The notes: a model not told the origin generated them from the sequence alone. Shown: positions 17,393 to 26,609, numbered from the stretch's first letter. The stretch: DNA of 64,000 nt from Clostridium sp031626875 (GCF_031626875.1 NZ_JANDMF010000031.1:1-64000); one strand, 5' to 3'. Numbers and translations are program-made.

Positions 17393-18332
17393 ATAACACT
17401 ACCTTTGCTCTTCTTTTAGATGTTTCACCATCATAATCAAAAGCTTCAATACTTATTGATATACTTGTTCCACTTGGAACATTAATTTTATCTCTCTTAA
17501 TTATAAATTGAGCATCACTTTCGTCTACAGTTCCTACCCATGAATTATTAACAAATAAATTGTATCCTAATAAATCAACATCAGGTACCCTATTCCAAGT
17601 CACTACTATATTTCCACCTTCTTTATTAGCTTTTAATCCTGTAACAACACTTGGTTGTATTAATAAATCAATGTTGTTTGGCCCCCAGTTCGCATCAACT
17701 GGATTTCCAACTCCCATAACATTTGCATCTTCACTATATTGCCATATTCTCCACCTAGTCCATCCTCCTCCATCATTCGGATATGGTGGATTTCCAGGAA
17801 TCTTAGTATACATAGCAATCCAAAGAGGCATATTCCTTAATGGAAATCCTCTTCCTGGAACTAAAAAGTTATCATATATCTCTACAAAAGCAGATGATAC
17901 ATAAAGCATTAATCTTCTTCTAGTTTTTCTTTCAAATCTTTTTCTAAACCTGTCTATCCAGTTTATTAAAGCAGTGGTAGAAATTATTTTTTCTTTAGGT
18001 TCTTCAACATCAAGAACAGGAAAAAGGTCTCCATAATCTTTACTTCCAAATCCTTGTTGTAATATATTTATAAAATCATCACATTGCATATCTGCTGTAT
18101 TTACATCATAAGATGGAATTCCATAATGATATGCTCCAACTGGTATTCCAAAATTTCTTGCTTCACGTGCAAACTGTAGAAATTTCTTATCTACCCTAAA
18201 CCTCCCAGTTCCTGAACCTGAAGATCTTAAGTATATAAAGTCTATTCTTGTTGCTAAAGTTGTAAAGTTAACATTTTGTGAATGCTCATTAATGTCTATG
18301 CCAAATAAACTTTTCTCATTTTTATTTTGCAT
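17391..18332 (-). CDS. GH25 muramidase, SleM-like spore cortex-lytic enzyme
   Basis: The 313-residue protein has an N-terminal glycosyl hydrolase family 25 barrel. FGIDINEHSQ contributes an active-site aspartate, followed by AYHYGIP, the catalytic FPVLDVEEP and WRIWQYSE. A C-terminal domain of about 80 residues (about 232-313) reads like a fibronectin type III fold (VTGLKANKEGGNIVVTWNRV). It has no signal peptide. That layout and size match SleM of Clostridium perfringens, which cleaves cortical fragments during spore germination, and this is the function I infer. A phage lysozyme or other autolysin remains possible. It follows the histidine-kinase gene and has GGAGG before its ATG. Confidence 0.8.
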   Translation of the reverse strand: MQNKNEKSLFGIDINEHSQNVNFTTLATRIDFIYLRSSGSGTGRFRVDKKFLQFAREARNFGIPVGAYHYGIPSYDVNTADMQCDDFINILQQGFGSKDYGDLFPVLDVEEPKEKIISTTALINWIDRFRKRFERKTRRRLMLYVSSAFVEIYDNFLVPGRGFPLRNMPLWIAMYTKIPGNPPYPNDGGGWTRWRIWQYSEDANVMGVGNPVDANWGPNNIDLLIQPSVVTGLKANKEGGNIVVTWNRVPDVDLLGYNLFVNNSWVGTVDESDAQFIIKRDKINVPSGTSISISIEAFDYDGETSKRRAKVVL

Positions 18333-18395
18333 ATATCCTCCAAAAAAATAAATTATTCCTCCTTATTAAGATATTTATTTTTTTTTAAAAGTTAC

Positions 18396-19934
18396 CTAAT
18401 TTGTATAATATTTTTCACATTCTAACTTTACATAAAAGCTTATGTCTTCACCATAACATTCAGCCCAAATTTGACCACCATGTAAATTCACTATATTTTT
18501 TGATATTGCAAGACCAAGTCCTGATCCTCCACTTTTTTCATTTCTAGATTCATCTATTCTATAAAATCTTTCAAATAATTTAGATATCTTTTCTGATGAT
18601 ATATTCGCCCCCTTATTTCCTATAGACACAGTAACATATCCATCTTTCTCATATACTCCAATAACAATATTACCTGGCTTATATGAATATTTTATTGCAT
18701 TAGTTAATAAATTTTCAAATACCCTTAACATCTTATCTGGATCTAATTCTACTAATATCTTTTCATCTACTATACTTTTAATTATAGATAAATTATTCTC
18801 CTCAAATAATGGAGTTAATTCATCTATTAATTGAAATAGAAATTCTGTTATATTTACTCTACTTTTATTAATTTTTATTCCATCATTGTTCAATTTAGTA
18901 TATTCAAATAAATCTTCAATCAAAACTTTTAATTTTTCTGCTTTATTAAATGCTATATCTAAATACTCATCTCTAGTCTTTTCATTTTCATATCTACCAT
19001 CCTTAACTAGCCCTATATATCCCATAATTGAAGTTAACGGAGTTCTTAAATCGTGGGAAACATTGGTTATAAGATCCGCTTTTGTTTTCTCAGATCGTCT
19101 TTCTGATTCCATTTTCTTATTTATTTCCTTAGACATATAATTTATATTTGTTGCAATATTTCGTATTTCATCATTACCCTTTTCCTTAATTAAATAATCT
19201 AAATTTCCTCCTGCAATTTGCTTTAGACCAAGACTTATCTCATCTAAATATTTCATTTTTTTATTTGTAACAATAATAAATATAACTACAAAAACTATAC
19301 AAGAAAGAATTAATGCCAAAAATGAGTTACTAGATTCATGATATTCATATCTAATATAAGATTTTGGAGCTTCTTCATATACAAAATAACATCTATCTCC
19401 ACCTATATTTACTGGATATACAAACTTAAGGGATTTCCCAGAATTATCATTATAATTTACATTACTAACTCCAGACATTAGTAAAAATATATCTATTTTA
19501 TCTTCTATGGCAGCAGAAGATTTTTTTAGAACATTTCCATCTAAATCTGTTAAATACGCTTTAATTCCATCACTATAATTAACTGAATAAAAAAGTTCCT
19601 TAAAAAATTCATCATTTTTCAATGTAATATTTCCATCAGATTTTTGTATCCTTTCAACATAGCTTCTAGCTGAATTCTCTACTGCTTGACAGTCATAACT
19701 AATTATTGGAACTTTACTATCACTTTTCATCATGTTATTTAGGAATCCATAAAAAATAAATGATATAAGAAAGCATATAGCTACAACCATCATAACCTCA
19801 AATCTTATACTTTTCTCTATTTTTTCTTTTAATAAATCTAAATATTTTCTTATAGGATTAAAAATTCTATTTTTATATATTTTTTTCCCAAGTTTTTTAA
19901 GAAATCCTTCCTTATACTTTTTATCATTTATCAA
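18396..19934 (-). CDS. Sensor histidine kinase, VanS-like
   Basis: The kinase of about 512 residues has membrane segments near residues 48-66 and 204-224 around an external sensor domain of about 135 residues. A HAMP domain, a HisKA domain with the phosphorylated histidine in SHDLRTPLTSIMG, and a HATPase domain (NLLTNAIKYS, GSGLGLAISKNI) follow. The start overlaps the regulator gene. The first in-frame TTG sits directly on GGGGAG, so I chose the TTG four codons later; this is uncertain. The pair resembles VanRS-type systems and lies next to ddl, but vanH, vanA or vanX genes are absent, so any link to cell-wall stress is inferred from position only. Confidence 0.82.
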   Translation of the reverse strand: MINDKKYKEGFLKKLGKKIYKNRIFNPIRKYLDLLKEKIEKSIRFEVMMVVAICFLISFIFYGFLNNMMKSDSKVPIISYDCQAVENSARSYVERIQKSDGNITLKNDEFFKELFYSVNYSDGIKAYLTDLDGNVLKKSSAAIEDKIDIFLLMSGVSNVNYNDNSGKSLKFVYPVNIGGDRCYFVYEEAPKSYIRYEYHESSNSFLALILSCIVFVVIFIIVTNKKMKYLDEISLGLKQIAGGNLDYLIKEKGNDEIRNIATNINYMSKEINKKMESERRSEKTKADLITNVSHDLRTPLTSIMGYIGLVKDGRYENEKTRDEYLDIAFNKAEKLKVLIEDLFEYTKLNNDGIKINKSRVNITEFLFQLIDELTPLFEENNLSIIKSIVDEKILVELDPDKMLRVFENLLTNAIKYSYKPGNIVIGVYEKDGYVTVSIGNKGANISSEKISKLFERFYRIDESRNEKSGGSGLGLAISKNIVNLHGGQIWAECYGEDISFYVKLECEKYYTN

Positions 19935-20631
19935 TTTTATACCCAACTCCCCATACTGTTTTTATAAATCTAGGTTTTCTTGGATTTTCCTCTGTTTTCT
20001 CTCTAATTTTTCTTATATGAACCATAACTGTATTATCTGATTCCATAAATTCCTGATTCCAAACACTTTCATATATATTTGAAATTGAAAATACTTTACC
20101 ACGATTTTTTGCTAATAATACTAAAATATCAAATTCAGTTGGAGTTAACTTAATTTCATTGCCATCTATAAATGCTTCATGAGTTTCTAAATTAATTTCT
20201 AAATCTTCTATTTGAATAGAATTATTTGCACCTTCTTGTTTTGCTAAATTAGCACTTGGGTTTAATCTATAAAATCTTCTTAGTTGTGATTTAACTCTAG
20301 CTACAAGTTCTAATGGATTAAATGGTTTAGTTAAATAATCATCAGCTCCCATATTTAATCCTAAGATTTTATCTACATCTTCTGACTTTGCAGATAACAT
20401 TATTATTGGCATTTCTCTTTCTTCTCTTATTCTCAAACATGCTTCAATACCGTTTAACCTTGGCATCATTACATCTAGAATTATTAAATCAATATCTTTT
20501 TCATACTTAATAATTTCTAAAGCTTCTTCTCCATCACCACATTTTATTGTTTCATATCCTTCACTTTTTAAATATATCTCAACTAAATCTCTTATTTCTT
20601 TTTCGTCATCTACAATTAAAATTTTTTTCAC
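19924..20631 (-). CDS. OmpR-family response regulator, VanR-like
   Basis: The receiver domain starts KKILIVDDEKEIRDL, has the phosphorylated aspartate in LIILDVMMPRLNG and the conserved lysine in LTKPFNPLEL. The C-terminal winged helix ends in FIKTVWGVGYKI. I chose a GTG start, which has GGAG 10 bases upstream. An ATG eleven codons earlier has no ribosome-binding site and adds residues not found in the family. It is coupled to the downstream histidine kinase by overlap. Confidence 0.88.
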   Translation of the reverse strand: MKKILIVDDEKEIRDLVEIYLKSEGYETIKCGDGEEALEIIKYEKDIDLIILDVMMPRLNGIEACLRIREEREMPIIMLSAKSEDVDKILGLNMGADDYLTKPFNPLELVARVKSQLRRFYRLNPSANLAKQEGANNSIQIEDLEINLETHEAFIDGNEIKLTPTEFDILVLLAKNRGKVFSISNIYESVWNQEFMESDNTVMVHIRKIREKTEENPRKPRFIKTVWGVGYKIDK

Positions 20632-20749
20632 TTTATATGCACTCCATTCCCCTTTTATATTCATATCATAAATATTATCAGATTGGATAATTTTATTCTA
20701 CTTACAACATCTTAATATAAAGTTCTATAACTTCTTAATTTTTTCTTAA

Positions 20750-20784
20750 CAAAAAAAGATAAGTGCTATTAAACACCTATCTTT
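20750..20784 (-). terminator. Terminator of ddl
   Basis: On the minus strand AAAGATAGGTG and a matching ACTTATCTTT arm form a hairpin followed by TTTTTTTG, about 15 bases after the ddl stop. Confidence 0.8.
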
Positions 20785-20796
20785 ATTTTAAAGTTA

Positions 20797-21702
20797 TTAT
20801 CTCTTTTCTTTTAATGATTCTTCTATTATTAAATCTAATAATCCACTGAATTGAATATTTCTTCCTGCAGCACTCTTTGGGAAAAGACTATTCTTAGTCA
20901 TTCCTGGCAATGTGTTCACTTCAAGTATATACGGAACACCTTCTTCAGTTATTATCATATCAACTCTTGAATAAACTACACACTTTAAAGCTTTATATGT
21001 GTCTAATGCCATTTTTTCAACTTCATTATGAAGCTTTTCTTCTAATTCTATAACAAACTCACTGGCTCCATCATCTTGATATTTTGCTGTAAAGTCAAAG
21101 AATTCCGCATTAGGCTTTATTGCAAGAACTGGAAACATCTCATCTCCTAATATAGGACAAGTTATTTCATCCCCTTTAATAAATTTTTCAATCATAACTT
21201 CTGTATCCCATAAAAAAGCTTCATTCACTGATTTTTTTATTTCTTTCTCTTCTTTTACAATAAATGTTGCAACACTTGATCCTCCATGAGTTGGCTTTAC
21301 AACGACAGGATATCCAAGTTTATTAATTTCTTCATAGTTTATATCGTCACCTTTTCTTAGGTTAATCCATGGTGCTGTTCTAATCCCAGCTGCCTTTAAC
21401 AAATTCTTAGTCATATCCTTATCCATGCAAGCTGCACTACTTAAAGGACCGCATCCTGAATAAGGTATATCTAATGTTTGAAGAACTGATTGCACTGTAC
21501 CATCTTCGCCAAACTGACCATGAAGTGCAAGTAAAGCAAAATCTATTCCCTTCACCTTTTCTACAATATCTATTTTACTATCTATAACTATAGGTACTAT
21601 TTCATATTTACTTCTATCTATATTTTCAATTATTGATTCTCCACTCTTTAACGAAATTTCTCTTTCTGAAGAAATTCCTCCCATTATTACTCCAACTTTC
21701 AT
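20797..21702 (-). CDS. ddl: D-alanine--D-alanine ligase
   Basis: The 301-residue ATP-grasp enzyme joins two D-alanines for peptidoglycan. The N-terminus VGVIMGGISSEREISLKSG and HGQFGEDGTVQ bind the first D-alanine. GCGPLSSAACMDKDMTK, PVVVKPTHGGSSVAT and EVNTLPGMTKNSLFP form the ATP- and product-binding parts. The serine loop and tyrosine position look like a D-Ala-D-Ala enzyme, not a D-lactate ligase, but that needs an alignment. Length is typical for short Ddl proteins. AGGAGG precedes the ATG at a somewhat long distance. It is transcribed as a single gene with its own terminator, upstream of the VanRS-like pair. Confidence 0.95.
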   Translation of the reverse strand: MKVGVIMGGISSEREISLKSGESIIENIDRSKYEIVPIVIDSKIDIVEKVKGIDFALLALHGQFGEDGTVQSVLQTLDIPYSGCGPLSSAACMDKDMTKNLLKAAGIRTAPWINLRKGDDINYEEINKLGYPVVVKPTHGGSSVATFIVKEEKEIKKSVNEAFLWDTEVMIEKFIKGDEITCPILGDEMFPVLAIKPNAEFFDFTAKYQDDGASEFVIELEEKLHNEVEKMALDTYKALKCVVYSRVDMIITEEGVPYILEVNTLPGMTKNSLFPKSAAGRNIQFSGLLDLIIEESLKEKR

Positions 21703-21815
21703 ACTGTATCGTGCCTCCTAATTAATATCACATTTATTATTCTATATAATTATATTCAATATTTTTTAGTTAATTAAGTACCACTCTTTTATTAAATAAT
21801 CTATAAGGTGGTTTA

Positions 21816-22445
21816 CTATTTCAATTTCTTGTTATATTTACACAAATCAGCTACTGGACATAATTCACACTTTGGTTTTCTAGCTATACAGCATCTTCTA
21901 CCATGAAATATTAGCAAATGATGTGCAAGGGACCATTCCTTCTTCGGAAGCTCCTTTTGAAGCTGTTTCTCTACTTCAAGTACATTTTCTGAATCTGCAA
22001 GTCCTAACCTATTTGATACCCTAAATACATGAGTATCTACAGCTATAGATGGTACTCCAAAAGCATTGGATAATACAACATTAGCTGTCTTTCTTCCAGC
22101 TCCAGCTAAAGAAGTTATACCTTCCATAGTATCTGGGACTACCCCATTGAAATTTTCTTTTAATTGATTAAACATCATTATTAAATTCTTTGCCTTGCTC
22201 CTATAAAGTCCAATTTGCTTAATACGTGCTTCTAATTCATCGCTTTCAATTTTTAGAAATGCTTCTAAATCTGGATAATCATGAAAAAGTGTTTCAGTTA
22301 CTTCATTAACCTTCTTATCTGTAGTTTGAGCAGATAAAATAGTTGCAACCAATAACTGAAATGGTGTTTCATAATTTAATTCACACTTTGCATCTGGATA
22401 TGTTTCTTTCAGTGTTTCTAGTATTTTTTTTGTCTTCTGTTTCAT
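21816..22445 (-). CDS. nth: Endonuclease III
   Basis: The 209-residue DNA glycosylase/AP lyase removes oxidised pyrimidines. It has the helix-hairpin-helix and catalytic lysine region LAGAGRKTANVVLSNAFGVPSIAVDTHVFR, in which K is the nucleophile and the last D the catalytic aspartate. The C-terminus carries the four cysteines of the iron-sulfur cluster in the spacing C-x6-C-x2-C-x5-C (CIARKPKCELCPVADLC). The start directly abuts the plsC stop, so the two genes form one operon. Confidence 0.95.
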   Translation of the reverse strand: MKQKTKKILETLKETYPDAKCELNYETPFQLLVATILSAQTTDKKVNEVTETLFHDYPDLEAFLKIESDELEARIKQIGLYRSKAKNLIMMFNQLKENFNGVVPDTMEGITSLAGAGRKTANVVLSNAFGVPSIAVDTHVFRVSNRLGLADSENVLEVEKQLQKELPKKEWSLAHHLLIFHGRRCCIARKPKCELCPVADLCKYNKKLK

Positions 22446-23150
22446 TTACTTATATACACCTCTGTAACTTTCAGGCAATAATTCCGCAATTGATTTCATA
22501 ATTTTGTTTAAGCACTTCTCATCATAAAGATGCTTATCTTCATCTTTATCTCTCTTATCAAGTACAACAGGCTTTCCAAATTTGATATTTACATCTGCAG
22601 TATGCCATTTTTCACTTCCCATATTTCCTGATTCGTTAATTGGTAAAAGCTTATCTGTTCCACTCATTCCTATAGGAATAATTTTTGCTTTTGTCATTCT
22701 TGCTAATAATAGTATTCCTTTTTTTCCTTCTATCATTGCACCTGTTCTACTTCTAGTTCCTTCAGGAAATATTAAAAGATTATTTCCTGCCTTCACCGTC
22801 TTAACCATATTGGTTATAGCTTCTTTATCTGCTGAATTAGGTTTAACAGCTATATGTTTAACTATCTTTGTTCCTAAATTAGTTATAGGATCATCTGTTA
22901 ATTTAATTCCTGCAACAAAAAATGGATCAAAATCTTTCTTTAAAATTTTGTTTAAAATCAATCCATCTGAATTACTAAGATGATTACAGATAAATATAAT
23001 AGGCTCTTTACTAGATTTTATTTCTTCATATCCTTCTATATTTAACCTTCCATATTTCTTTATATAGTCATTCGCAATTTTTTTTGCCAATGCAATTACC
23101 AAACTTTCTGGCATCATTTTTATTAACTTAATAGCTAATGGAGATAACAT
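22446..23150 (-). CDS. plsC: 1-acylglycerol-3-phosphate acyltransferase
   Basis: The 234-residue PlsC-family enzyme makes phosphatidic acid from lysophosphatidic acid at the membrane. The catalytic NHLSNSDG (the H-x4-D box, about residue 56) and the glycerol-phosphate-binding FPEGTRSRTG (about 129) are intact. The amphipathic N-terminus suits membrane attachment. The stop and the nth start touch, so expression is coupled. Related acyltransferases share these boxes, so the acyl acceptor is inferred. Confidence 0.85.
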   Translation of the reverse strand: MLSPLAIKLIKMMPESLVIALAKKIANDYIKKYGRLNIEGYEEIKSSKEPIIFICNHLSNSDGLILNKILKKDFDPFFVAGIKLTDDPITNLGTKIVKHIAVKPNSADKEAITNMVKTVKAGNNLLIFPEGTRSRTGAMIEGKKGILLLARMTKAKIIPIGMSGTDKLLPINESGNMGSEKWHTADVNIKFGKPVVLDKRDKDEDKHLYDEKCLNKIMKSIAELLPESYRGVYK

Positions 23151-23345
23151 CTTACACCGTCCCTTTCCATTTTAACTATTAATATTATATTCTACTTGAA
23201 AATAAAAGTCTATGGATGAACTTCGAGATATATGTCGATTGCATCTCATTTTTTTAAATTTATGGAAATTAAAGTTCGCTTAATTATATTTTTACTGTAC
23301 AATTTACTCAAATAAGTTTATTTCAAAACGACTAATAAATGAATA

Positions 23346-23382
23346 AAAAAAACAGCAACCTCTTAAGAAGCTGCTGTTTTTT
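23346..23382 (-). terminator. Terminator of cysK-cysE
   Basis: On the minus strand AAAAACAGCAGCTTCTTAAG pairs with the following AGGTTGCTGTTTTT. A T run continues the stem, just after the cysE stop. Confidence 0.85.
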
Positions 23383-23386
23383 CCAT

Positions 23387-23971
23387 TTAAATTATCATAT
23401 CATTGTAAAGCTTTTGTTTTTTACCTTTTTTAGACTTAATTTCAATTATAGTGGCATCTGTCTTTACTATATTTTTAGCCGGAGCTCCAACTGCTGTGGA
23501 TTTTGAAACTACATCTTTTAAAACTACAGAATTAGCTCCTATCTTTGCCCCATCTCCTACATAAATAGGACCTAACACTTTAGCTCCTGCCCCTATAACA
23601 ACCTTATTTCCTATAGTGGGATGTCTCTTTCCTTTATCTTTTCCTGTCCCCCCTAAGGTTACCCCATGATATATTGTAACATCATTTCCAATCTCAGCTG
23701 TCTCACCTATTACAACTCCCATTCCATGGTCTATAAATAAACCTCTTCCAATGGTTGCTCCTGGATGTATTTCTATTCCTGTAAAAAATCTTGAAGTTTG
23801 CGAAATAATCCTAGCCAATAAAAATATCTTATGCTTATAGAAAAAATGAGAAATTCTATATGCAATTAATGCATGAATTGTTGGATATAATAAAAATACT
23901 TCTAATTTACTTCGTGCTGCTGGGTCATCTTCCAATACTCTATTTAAGTCATAGTTCAAATTTTTAAACAA
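23387..23971 (-). CDS. cysE: Serine O-acetyltransferase
   Basis: The 194-residue left-handed beta-helix enzyme makes O-acetylserine from serine and acetyl-CoA. The N-terminal helical part (DPAARSKLEVFLLYPTIHAL) is followed by hexapeptide repeats from about residue 65. The catalytic FIDHGMGVVIGETAEIGNDV and the acetyl-CoA loop VTLGGTGKDKGKRHPTIG are clear. It starts with TTG, nine bases after AAGGGG. It follows cysK by about 30 bases under the same cysteine T-box, so the two steps of cysteine synthesis are induced together when charged cysteine tRNA runs short. Confidence 0.95.
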   Translation of the reverse strand: MFKNLNYDLNRVLEDDPAARSKLEVFLLYPTIHALIAYRISHFFYKHKIFLLARIISQTSRFFTGIEIHPGATIGRGLFIDHGMGVVIGETAEIGNDVTIYHGVTLGGTGKDKGKRHPTIGNKVVIGAGAKVLGPIYVGDGAKIGANSVVLKDVVSKSTAVGAPAKNIVKTDATIIEIKSKKGKKQKLYNDMII

Positions 23972-24000
23972 TGCCTACAACCCCTTTGTATCTGTATTTA

Positions 24001-24909
24001 CTAGTCATATAGTCCCATTGATATATACTTTTCTCCACCATCTGGCGCTATTGCTAATACCTTTTTTCCTTTTCCTATCTTTTTAGCTATTTCCATTGCT
24101 GCATAAATTGCTGCTCCTGAAGAAATTCCAACTAAAATTCCTTCTTTCTCTGCAAATTCTCTAGCTACCTTAAATGCTTTTGAATCTTCTACTTGTACTA
24201 CTTTATCAATATATTCACTTTCATAATTTCCTGGAATAAACCCAGCTCCAATACCTTGAATTTTATGAGCTCCTGGATTACCACCACTTAATACTGGTGA
24301 TGCCGCAGGTTCAACAGCTACAGCTTTAATTTTGGATATTTTCTTTTTTAAATTCTTTGATATCCCAGTTATTGTTCCACCTGAACCCACTCCAGCAACT
24401 ACATAATCAAGATCACTTATATCTTTATATATTTCTTCTGCTGTTGTTTCATAATGTTTTTCAGGATTTGCTATATTCTCAAACTGTTGTGGTATAAAAT
24501 ATCCTGGTTTATCTTCATATTCTAAAGCTTTATCTATAGCTCCCTTCATTCCTTTGCTTCCCTCTGTTAATATAAGTTCAGCCCCATAAGCTTTAATTAA
24601 ATCTCTTCTCTCTTTACTCATAGTTTCTGGCATAACAATTATTACTTTATATCCTTTTAATCTTCCTATTAAAGCTAATCCAACTCCTGTATTTCCACTA
24701 GTAGGTTCTACAATTGTCATACCTTTTTTTAGAATCCCATCTCTCTCTGCTTTTTCTATCATCCCAAGTGCAGCTCTATCTTTCACACTACCTCCTGGAT
24801 TCCACTTTTCAAGCTTTACATAAACTTCTGCACTATTTTCATCTAATAAATTCTTAATTTTTATTATTGGTGTATTTCCTACAAGTTCTAACACATCATT
24901 ATATATCAT
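24001..24909 (-). CDS. cysK: Cysteine synthase (O-acetylserine sulfhydrylase)
   Basis: The 302-residue pyridoxal-phosphate enzyme makes cysteine from O-acetylserine and sulfide. It has VGNTPIIKIKNL at the N-terminus, the cofactor lysine in PGGSVKDRAALGMI, the substrate loop VEPTSGNTGVGLA and the phosphate-binding GVGSGGTITGIS. I chose the ATG of MIYNDVLELV because AGGAGG lies 7 bases upstream; an in-frame ATG eleven codons earlier lacks this. The C-terminus ends in SMGLYD, and the length is typical. It is the first gene after the cysteine T-box leader. Confidence 0.95.
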   Translation of the reverse strand: MIYNDVLELVGNTPIIKIKNLLDENSAEVYVKLEKWNPGGSVKDRAALGMIEKAERDGILKKGMTIVEPTSGNTGVGLALIGRLKGYKVIIVMPETMSKERRDLIKAYGAELILTEGSKGMKGAIDKALEYEDKPGYFIPQQFENIANPEKHYETTAEEIYKDISDLDYVVAGVGSGGTITGISKNLKKKISKIKAVAVEPAASPVLSGGNPGAHKIQGIGAGFIPGNYESEYIDKVVQVEDSKAFKVAREFAEKEGILVGISSGAAIYAAMEIAKKIGKGKKVLAIAPDGGEKYISMGLYD

Positions 24910-24983
24910 TTCAATTCCTCCTAAAACTTTATTACAATTCACAATTAAGTTTGAATTTCATTCAAAACTATCAGTAATATTTA

Positions 24984-25210
24984 ACAAAAAAACTTCCCCT
25001 CTATAAATAATTATAGAGACGAAGTGATATCCGTGGTTCCACTCTAATTGGATTATACAATAATCCCACTTTCTTCAAGTACTAAAAATACTCTTCCACT
25101 ATAACGGGCGGTACCGAAAAACCTTACTTTTTAGTTCAGGCCTCAACTCCAAAGGGCACTTCACATAAATTATAGATAAAAAGTTTCCAGCTGCCTTTTC
25201 TCTCTGAAAT
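24984..25210 (-). promoter_or_regulatory. T-box leader, cysteine-specific
   Basis: The minus-strand leader of cysK has the T-box sequence AGAGTGGAACCACGG at about 25030-25045. It is followed by a terminator stem (ACTTCGTCTCTATAA with TTATAGAGGGGAAGT, then a T run, 24984-25026). Upstream lies a Stem I region with GGAAAC-type distal-loop elements and the segment GAAGTGCCCTTTGGAG. The TGC in that segment (25156-25158) is in the right place for a specifier codon and means cysteine. Uncharged tRNA-Cys would pair with the T-box, stop the terminator forming and turn on cysK-cysE. The exact fold of Stem I is inferred. Confidence 0.9.
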
Positions 25211-25277
25211 CTTAATTAATGTTACTTTCCTTTTTCATAGTTTTTAATTTTGAGTAATTTACTATTCTTTATATATT

Positions 25278-25305
25278 ATTATATTCTTTGTTCTTTAAAT
25301 GTCAA
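25278..25305 (-). promoter_or_regulatory. Promoter of the T-box/cysK operon
   Basis: On the minus strand a consensus TTGACA and a consensus TATAAT are separated by 16 bases, about 70 bases before the start of the T-box fold. Confidence 0.8.
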
Positions 25306-25340
25306 CACTTTTAATTTAAATTTAAAACTGTATTATAACA

Positions 25341-26609
25341 CTAATTATTATTACTTTTTCTATTCTTCTTTTTCCATAGAGGGTATAATGTTTCATCAAC
25401 TAAATCATGTAACTGTATTATTCCTATAATCTTATTATTGTCATCAACTACTGGTGTTAATAACAAATCATATTTTGCTGCTTGTTCTATAGCTTCTCCT
25501 ATAGGTTCATCATATTTTACTGTAGTTATATTCTCCTCCATAACATCTTTAAGCTTTAATGATCCTTCGCTTAAAATCAAATCCCTTAATGTTACAAGTC
25601 CCTCTATTTTATCTTCCTCATCTGTTACATAAATATAATATAAAACATCTTCATCTGGTTTCATTTCTTTTAATATCTCTATTGTCTCTTCAACAGTTAA
25701 ATTTAATCCAAAAGATATAAAATCTTTAGACATAATACTTCCAACTGTTTCATCTTCATATTTTAAAAGTTCTTCAACTTCTTCAGCATCTTCTTTTTCT
25801 AGATTGAAAAGTACTTTATCTCTTTCTTCTTCTTCTAAATCATCTAAAAGGTCAACTATTTCATCATTATCCATATTTTCTAAAAGTTCAGCAGTTTTTG
25901 TTACTGATAGATCTTTTATTATACTTCCTCTATATTCATCTTCTATTTCTTCAAAAGTATCTGCTGCCAAATCTTCATCTAAAGATTCAAATACCTGTTT
26001 TCTTGATTTATCATCAAGTTCTTCTAATATATCTGCTAAATCTGCTGGATGTAACGTTGATAACTTTTTATATGGAACAGATAATTGAAGATTATTATTA
26101 ACCATTTCTACCGATTCAACATCATCCCACATTAATACTTTATCTTCATAATCCTTCTTAATAGCCTTATATATGAATTTTCCAAGCTTTGGAGTTCCCA
26201 TTCTTCTAAACATAGCTGCTGGACCTGTTTCTACTGCAACAACCCTATATTCTCCTGCAAGTTCTGCTATTCTTAAATCATTAACCCTAACTACTTTTTT
26301 TCCGTTTATATCCACTATTTTTCTATCTAATAAATGTTCAGATAAAAGGTATGAGTAAGTTCTTGGAAGTATTTCTCTACTTCCAGTTGTTTTTATCTTA
26401 ACCCTATTTTTATCTTCATAAAAATTTATATTTTTAAATTCATAATGAAAGGTTACACCTTCCCTTTTTACTTTATATCCTATAACCCTTGGATATCCAT
26501 CATCTGTAGTTACATAAATATCCTTCAGTTCGCCAAGTACATCATTAAACTCATCATAAATCTTATTCCCCAAAATTTGAGTATAAAGAAAAACTAATAA
26601 TCTTTTCAT
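25341..26609 (-). CDS. Soluble MgtE_N/CBS-domain protein
   Basis: The 422-residue protein has no membrane segment. The first 170 residues hold two short beta-rich units resembling PRC-barrels (LGELKDIYVTTDDGYPRVIGY and GKKVVRVNDLRIAEL). Residues about 190-285 are the acidic helical MgtE N-terminal repeat (LHPADLADILEEL, KQVFESLDEDLAADTFEEI, AELLENMDNDEIVDLLDDL). Two CBS domains follow (VGSIMSKDFISFG and LKDVMEENITTVKYDEP). It is thus the cytosolic regulatory part of an MgtE magnesium channel without the channel. In MgtE these parts sense magnesium and adenine nucleotide. A magnesium- or nucleotide-responsive role is inferred, and the partner is unknown. A 29-codon ORF lies just upstream. Confidence 0.75.
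   Translation of the reverse strand: MKRLLVFLYTQILGNKIYDEFNDVLGELKDIYVTTDDGYPRVIGYKVKREGVTFHYEFKNINFYEDKNRVKIKTTGSREILPRTYSYLLSEHLLDRKIVDINGKKVVRVNDLRIAELAGEYRVVAVETGPAAMFRRMGTPKLGKFIYKAIKKDYEDKVLMWDDVESVEMVNNNLQLSVPYKKLSTLHPADLADILEELDDKSRKQVFESLDEDLAADTFEEIEDEYRGSIIKDLSVTKTAELLENMDNDEIVDLLDDLEEEERDKVLFNLEKEDAEEVEELLKYEDETVGSIMSKDFISFGLNLTVEETIEILKEMKPDEDVLYYIYVTDEEDKIEGLVTLRDLILSEGSLKLKDVMEENITTVKYDEPIGEAIEQAAKYDLLLTPVVDDNNKIIGIIQLHDLVDETLYPLWKKKNRKSNNN

Noticed and set aside
25804..26088. A serine-rich plus-strand reading frame inside the CBS gene
   Set aside because: It is the opposite strand of the acidic Glu/Asp repeats of the real gene and has no ribosome-binding site.
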